In this document: positions 60,633-64,000 of the stretch, piece by piece
How the letters are laid out: the number at the start of each line of letters is the position of its first letter
Numbering within the stretch: position 1 is the stretch's first letter
Assembly (NCBI GenBank): GCA_030447875.1
Contig: JAUJOA010000002.1
Location: 124,001 to 188,000 of the forward strand
Source of the DNA: Thermoleophilaceae bacterium
Lineage (GTDB): Bacteria; Actinomycetota; Thermoleophilia; Solirubrobacterales; Thermoleophilaceae
Reading direction: 5' to 3'
DNA length: 64,000 nucleotides
Made by a program: the position numbers and the translations under genes
The notes under the pieces: generated by a model
What the model was told of the DNA's origin: nothing
Seen by the model: only the letters and a program-made list of their open reading frames with translations
Databases searched by the model: none

Positions 60633-61331
60633 TCACGTCGGACGACGGCGGAGCACCACGAGGCAGAACTGGGTGCCGGCGCCGGATACCCGCTCCAGGT
60701 CCATCCCGGCCTGGTCCGCCACCTCGGCGAGGGGCCCGAGCTCCACGGCGGAGCCGAGCCATGCCGGATCGTCAAGCCCCTGTGGCGACCGGCGCAGGAG
60801 CCTTCCGAGCCGCTTGCGCAGCCCGGCGCTCCGTGAGCGGTGCACGGCCGGGTCGTTCGAGACGTGCAGCGCCGCCCAGCCGCCGGAGCGGAGAACCCGC
60901 CCCGTCTCGGCGACGTATCGCAGCGTGATCGCGGGGTCGGGTATGTGCTGGAAGACGACGTGGGACACGCACGCGTCCGCGCTCGAATCATCGATGCCCG
61001 ACAGGGTGGAGCCGTCGCCGCGGATCCACGTGACGTTGCCGAGGTCGGGATGCTCGGCGCGCGCGAGCTCGAGCATGCGCTCGGAGACGTCGAGCGCACG
61101 GACATCCGCCGCGCGCGTGGCGAGCACCCGAGTGAGCCTTCCGATCCCACAGCCGATCTCGACCACCGAGTCGAGCGGGCCGATCTCGACGCCGGCGGCG
61201 TCGAGCAGCCGGTCGAGGTCCATCTCTCCGGACGTCCAGAAGCGCACCGAGTCGGGGCGCCCGTAGTCGAGCCTGCTGTCCACGAAGTAGAACGGGTCCT
61301 CGCCGGCGCGCCGGTCCCAGAAGCGCCGCAT
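60633..61331 (-). CDS. SAM-dependent methyltransferase
   Basis: 232 residues from ATG 61331 (MRRFWDRRAGEDPFYF); GTG 61346 would add five. Motif I VVEIGCGIGRLTRVLA, ALDVSERMLELARAE, WIRGDGSTLSGIDD and SHVVFQHIPDPAITL establish the class I fold. RVLRSGGWAALHVSND is motif III. The FWDRRAxEDPFYFVDS opening is shared by a set of methyltransferases found in glycan loci. It is divergent from the GT2 gene at 61366 and convergent to the FAD enzyme gene. Confidence 0.86.
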   Translation of the reverse strand: MRRFWDRRAGEDPFYFVDSRLDYGRPDSVRFWTSGEMDLDRLLDAAGVEIGPLDSVVEIGCGIGRLTRVLATRAADVRALDVSERMLELARAEHPDLGNVTWIRGDGSTLSGIDDSSADACVSHVVFQHIPDPAITLRYVAETGRVLRSGGWAALHVSNDPAVHRSRSAGLRKRLGRLLRRSPQGLDDPAWLGSAVELGPLAEVADQAGMDLERVSGAGTQFCLVVLRRRPT

Positions 61332-61365
61332 ACGCTCGCCGTCCACGGGCCCTATGGTGGCAGCG

Positions 61366-62307
61366 ATGGTCAGCGTCAGCGTGGTCGTCGCAGCTCGCAA
61401 CTCCGCGGCCACCCTGCCGCGGACGCTGACGGCTCTGGCTCAGCAGGAGCTCGACGAGCCGTACGAGGTCATAGTGGTGGACGACGGCTCGGATGACGAC
61501 ACGGCTGCGCAGGCGCAGGGCGCCGAGGGCCCCGTGGTAGTGCTGCGCCAGCCGCCGACGGGTCCCGCGGCCGCTCGCAATCGCGGCGTCGCGGCGGCAA
61601 GCGGTGACGTGCTCGCTTTCACGGATGCGGACTGCTATCCGGAGCCTGACTGGCTCGCGGTCGGGCGTCGCGCGCTCGGCGAGTGCGACCTCGTCCAGGG
61701 CGCGGTCATGCCGGAGCAGGGCACGTCGGCCGGACCCTTTGACCGCTCCCTCTTCGTGGTCGCCGAAAGCGGCCTGTACGAGATGGCCAACCTGTTCGTG
61801 AGGCGCGAGTGGTTCGAGCGGGTCGGGGGCTTCGAGGCCTGGCTCGAGCCCGAGATAGGCAAGGCGCTGGCCGAGGACCTCTGGTTCGGCTGGCGCGTGC
61901 GCCGGGGCGGCGCGCGCACGTGCTTTTCCTCCGGGGCGCTCGTCCGCCACGCGGTGTTCCCCCGTGGGGCTCGTGAGTTCATTCTCGAACAGCGCCGGCT
62001 TCGCCACTTCGCCGACATCGCCGAGAAGGTCCCCGAGATCCGGCACACGCTCTTCTTCGCGCGCTGGTTCGTGAGCCGCCGAAGTGCCGCTTTCGATGCG
62101 GCGCTGCTGGGCTGCGGCGCGGCGCTCGCCAGACGCTCCGCGGCCCCGCTCGCGGCCGCCCTGCCGTATCTCGCCATGGTGGCCGCGGCCACCGGGCGCT
62201 GGCGCCGCCGCGCCCCGACGGTGGCCGCCGGGCAGGTCGCGGCCGGCGGCCTGGGCGGCGCGGCGCTCCTGCGCGGCACCCTGAGACGGCGAACGGTGGT
62301 CCTCTAG
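61366..62307 (+). CDS. Glycosyltransferase family 2
   Basis: 313 residues from ATG 61366 (MVSVSVVVAARNSA); ATG 61354 is possible. EVIVVDDGSDDDTAAQA, GPAAARNRGVAAASG and VLAFTDADCYPEPDW (metal site) show the GT-A fold, followed by MANLFVRREWFERVGGFE and LAEDLWFGWRVRRGG with the ED base. The C-terminal 80 residues have two hydrophobic stretches (FDAALLGCGAALA and APLAAALPYLAMVAAATG) that may be membrane-associated. It is followed 30 bases later by another GT2 gene of similar build. Confidence 0.88.
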   Translation: MVSVSVVVAARNSAATLPRTLTALAQQELDEPYEVIVVDDGSDDDTAAQAQGAEGPVVVLRQPPTGPAAARNRGVAAASGDVLAFTDADCYPEPDWLAVGRRALGECDLVQGAVMPEQGTSAGPFDRSLFVVAESGLYEMANLFVRREWFERVGGFEAWLEPEIGKALAEDLWFGWRVRRGGARTCFSSGALVRHAVFPRGAREFILEQRRLRHFADIAEKVPEIRHTLFFARWFVSRRSAAFDAALLGCGAALARRSAAPLAAALPYLAMVAAATGRWRRRAPTVAAGQVAAGGLGGAALLRGTLRRRTVVL

Positions 62308-62337
62308 CGTGCGGTCGTTCTCTGCGGCTTGGGCATA

Positions 62338-63357
62338 ATGGCGCGCCGCATGAGCGTCGAGTCGAGATCGTCGGGGGGAGACGGCGGCGAGCAGGTGCCG
62401 GAGCTCTCGGTCATCGTCCCCTCGCACGAGCGACCCCTGCGGCTTCGCTGGCTCCTGAACGCCTTGGAGGAGCAGACGCTCGAGCGCCACCGCTGGGAGG
62501 TCGTCGTGGCCCACGACAGTGCTGGCACCGAGACCGACGAGCTCCTCGCGAGCCATCCGCTTGCCGACACGGGAGTGCTTCGAGGCCTGCGCCTTCCTCC
62601 CTGCGGCCCGGCCACGAAGCGCAACACGGGCTGGCGAGCGGCGCGCGCGCGAAGCATCGTGTTCACCGACGACGACTGCCGGCCCCCTGCCGACTGGCTC
62701 GAGCGGGCCTCGTCAGCCGTGGACCGCCACGGGCGGGCGGTCATCCAGGGCACCACGCGACCGGACCCGGACGAGCTGAGCCTGCTCGAGGCCTCCCCGT
62801 GGTCGCGCACGCAGAACATCACTCCGCCGGTCGTGTGGGCGCAGACGTGCAACATCGTCTACCCGCGGACCGTGCTCGAGGAGGCGGGCGGCTTCGACGA
62901 GAGCTACCCGGAGGCCGCGGGAGAGGACACCGATCTGGCGCTGCGGGCCCGCGAGGGCGGTGCCCGCTACGTGGGGGAGCCCGAGATGCTGACCTACCAC
63001 GGGGTTGAGGCGGGCTCACTGCCCACGCGCCTGCGGTCCGTGTGGCGCTGGCAGGGACTTGCGTACACGGTCAAGCGTCATCCGCAGCTGCGGCGCTACT
63101 TCCAGCTCTGGATGTTCTGGAGGGCCACGCACCTCTGGCTGCCGGTCGCCCTGGCCGGGGCGGGCCTGGCGCGGCGAAACTGCGCCTACGCGACGCTCGC
63201 GCTGCCCTGGCTGCTGCACGCCTTGCCCGACTACGGGCCCGGCCCGCGGGGCCGGCTGCGGGGCCTCTTCGAGCTGCCGGGCCTCGCGGCGCTCGACCTC
63301 GTAGAGCTCGCCGCTCTCGCTCGCGGCAGCGTCAAGTACCGGACCCTGTTCCTTTGA
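62338..63357 (+). CDS. Glycosyltransferase family 2
   Basis: 339 residues from ATG 62338; a TTG at 62329 is possible. LSVIVPSHERPLRLRWLL, EVVVAHDSAGTETDELL and SIVFTDDDCRPPADW (metal site) define the family. TCNIVYPRTVLEEAGGFDE and AAGEDTDLALRAREGG supply the acceptor loop and ED base. A hydrophobic C-terminal region (THLWLPVALAGAGLA, ATLALPWLLHAL) suggests membrane contact. In place of the usual DDGSxD the loop reads AHDSAGTET, a variant. The stop overlaps the start of the following GT4 in TTGA, so the two are coupled. Confidence 0.88.
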   Translation: MARRMSVESRSSGGDGGEQVPELSVIVPSHERPLRLRWLLNALEEQTLERHRWEVVVAHDSAGTETDELLASHPLADTGVLRGLRLPPCGPATKRNTGWRAARARSIVFTDDDCRPPADWLERASSAVDRHGRAVIQGTTRPDPDELSLLEASPWSRTQNITPPVVWAQTCNIVYPRTVLEEAGGFDESYPEAAGEDTDLALRAREGGARYVGEPEMLTYHGVEAGSLPTRLRSVWRWQGLAYTVKRHPQLRRYFQLWMFWRATHLWLPVALAGAGLARRNCAYATLALPWLLHALPDYGPGPRGRLRGLFELPGLAALDLVELAALARGSVKYRTLFL

Positions 63358-64000
63358 CCGCGGGGAACCGGGAGGCGAGCGGAGTTCGCGCCGCTCTTCT
63401 CAACCCCTGCTTCTGGCCCGAGGTTCGGCGCGGCTCGGAGCGCTTCGCTCGCGACCTGGCGGACGGGCTGATCGAGCGCGGCCACCTGCCCGCGCTGATC
63501 ACGAGCCACCCGGGGCTGCCCGGGCGGGCGGTCGAGGAGGGCCTTCCGGTGATCCGCAACTGGCGACCGCCCGACGGGCGCCTCCGGCGGCGACGCTACG
63601 AGGACTACTTGACGCACGTCCCGTTCAGCTACCTGTCGCTGCGGCGCGGAGGCTACGACCTGGCGCACGCCCTCTACCCGACCGACGCGCTGGCGGCCGC
63701 TCGCTGGGCGCAGGAGAGCGGGCGGCCTTCGATCCTCTCCTACATGGGCATCCCGAGCCACTTCGGACTGCTCTCGCGCCGGCTGAGGGTGGACATCACG
63801 CTCCGCGCGGCTCGGGGTTGCGACGCAGTCGTGGCGTTGAGCGATGCCGCGGCGGCCGCCTTCCGCCGCTGGCTCGGCGTCGAGGCGCAGGTGATCCACC
63901 CCGGCGTGAACCTCGATCTCTTCTCCCCGGCTGGGCAGCGTGCCGAGGCGCCGACGCTCTTCTGCGCCGCCGCCGTCGACGATCCTCGCAAGCGCGTCGA
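63354..64000 (+). CDS. Glycosyltransferase family 4, 3' end outside the window
   Basis: The frame opens at TTG 63354, overlapping the stop of the previous gene (TTGA), and runs to the window end without a stop. It reads VRAALLNPCFWPEVRRGSER near the start (GT4 acceptor-domain opening), then LITSHPGLPG, GGYDLAHALYPTDALAA, SYMGIPSHFGLL, CDAVVALSDAAAAAFRRWLG, VIHPGVNLDLFSP, and the donor-domain beginning TLFCAAAVDDPRKRV. These are ordinary GT4 landmarks in the right order. At least 215 residues are present, about half of the usual length. Confidence 0.85.
   Translation, partial: MTAGNREASGVRAALLNPCFWPEVRRGSERFARDLADGLIERGHLPALITSHPGLPGRAVEEGLPVIRNWRPPDGRLRRRRYEDYLTHVPFSYLSLRRGGYDLAHALYPTDALAAARWAQESGRPSILSYMGIPSHFGLLSRRLRVDITLRAARGCDAVVALSDAAAAAFRRWLGVEAQVIHPGVNLDLFSPAGQRAEAPTLFCAAAVDDPRKRV

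Noticed and set aside
60988-62556. 522-residue minus-strand open frame spanning two GT2 genes
   Set aside because: Shadow; crosses two well-supported genes on the other strand.
1-64000. CRISPR array, insertion sequence, prophage or integrative element
   Set aside because: No regularly spaced repeats, transposase, integrase or attachment-like direct repeats at tRNA genes were seen.
1-64000. tRNA, rRNA or rho-independent terminators
   Set aside because: I scanned the intergenic gaps and saw no cloverleaf-like arm set, and no GC hairpin followed by a T run; gaps are short and GC-rich throughout.

Overview
The window is very GC-rich, densely packed DNA from a bacterial chromosome. GTG and TTG starts are frequent, four-base ATGA overlaps are common, and several TANNNT-type -10 boxes sit only 5-8 bases before a start codon, which is the leaderless style common in Actinobacteria. 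The fused SecD-SecF, the RecJ with a long C-terminal extension and the single bifunctional Rel also fit a deep actinobacterial lineage. Thermoleophilia/Solirubrobacterales is my best guess, by inference only. I see no rRNA, tRNA, transposase, phage gene or CRISPR array.

Bases 1-9002 hold a housekeeping block, secDF (cut by the window edge), a small membrane protein gene, recJ and rel. A sulfotransferase gene sits in reverse orientation between recJ and rel. From about 9 kb to the end the window is one long surface-glycan locus with frequent strand switches.

The locus contains two initiating polyprenyl-phosphate sugar transferases (18870-20216, 33516-34274), two O-antigen-ligase/polymerase-type membrane proteins with TPR-like tails (20384-22345, 29846-31885), a Wzx-type flippase (44629-46650) and a GT-C mannosyltransferase-like protein (37483-38805). 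It also carries many GT2 and GT4 glycosyltransferases, a DPM1/ArnC-like transferase with an FAD enzyme (58159-60616), and three secreted PslG-like glycoside hydrolases. Sugar supply is covered by a phosphohexomutase (46688-48058), a nucleotidyltransferase (34279-35103) and a LegB/LegC-like dehydratase and aminotransferase pair (35187-37372). Decoration is suggested by four sulfotransferase-fold proteins (one fused to a methyltransferase-like domain), several methyltransferases, two asparagine-synthetase-like ATPases and a membrane alkaline-phosphatase-fold transferase (53856-56015). I infer a sulfated, methylated, possibly amidated extracellular polysaccharide. Unrelated genes inside the locus are a lipid kinase, a HIT hydrolase, a ferritin-like lipoprotein and CorA.

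Three things stand out. First, a 57-bp block and a following short peptide are shared, without gaps, between the start of one ligase gene and the start of the flippase gene. Second, two neighbouring GT4 genes (14601-16898) are broken by five one-base indels whose removal restores both reading frames. Third, a methyltransferase gene (52371-53854) is broken by an exact 41-bp duplication. The last two may be real decay or assembly error. No gene-free stretch exceeds about 300 bases.
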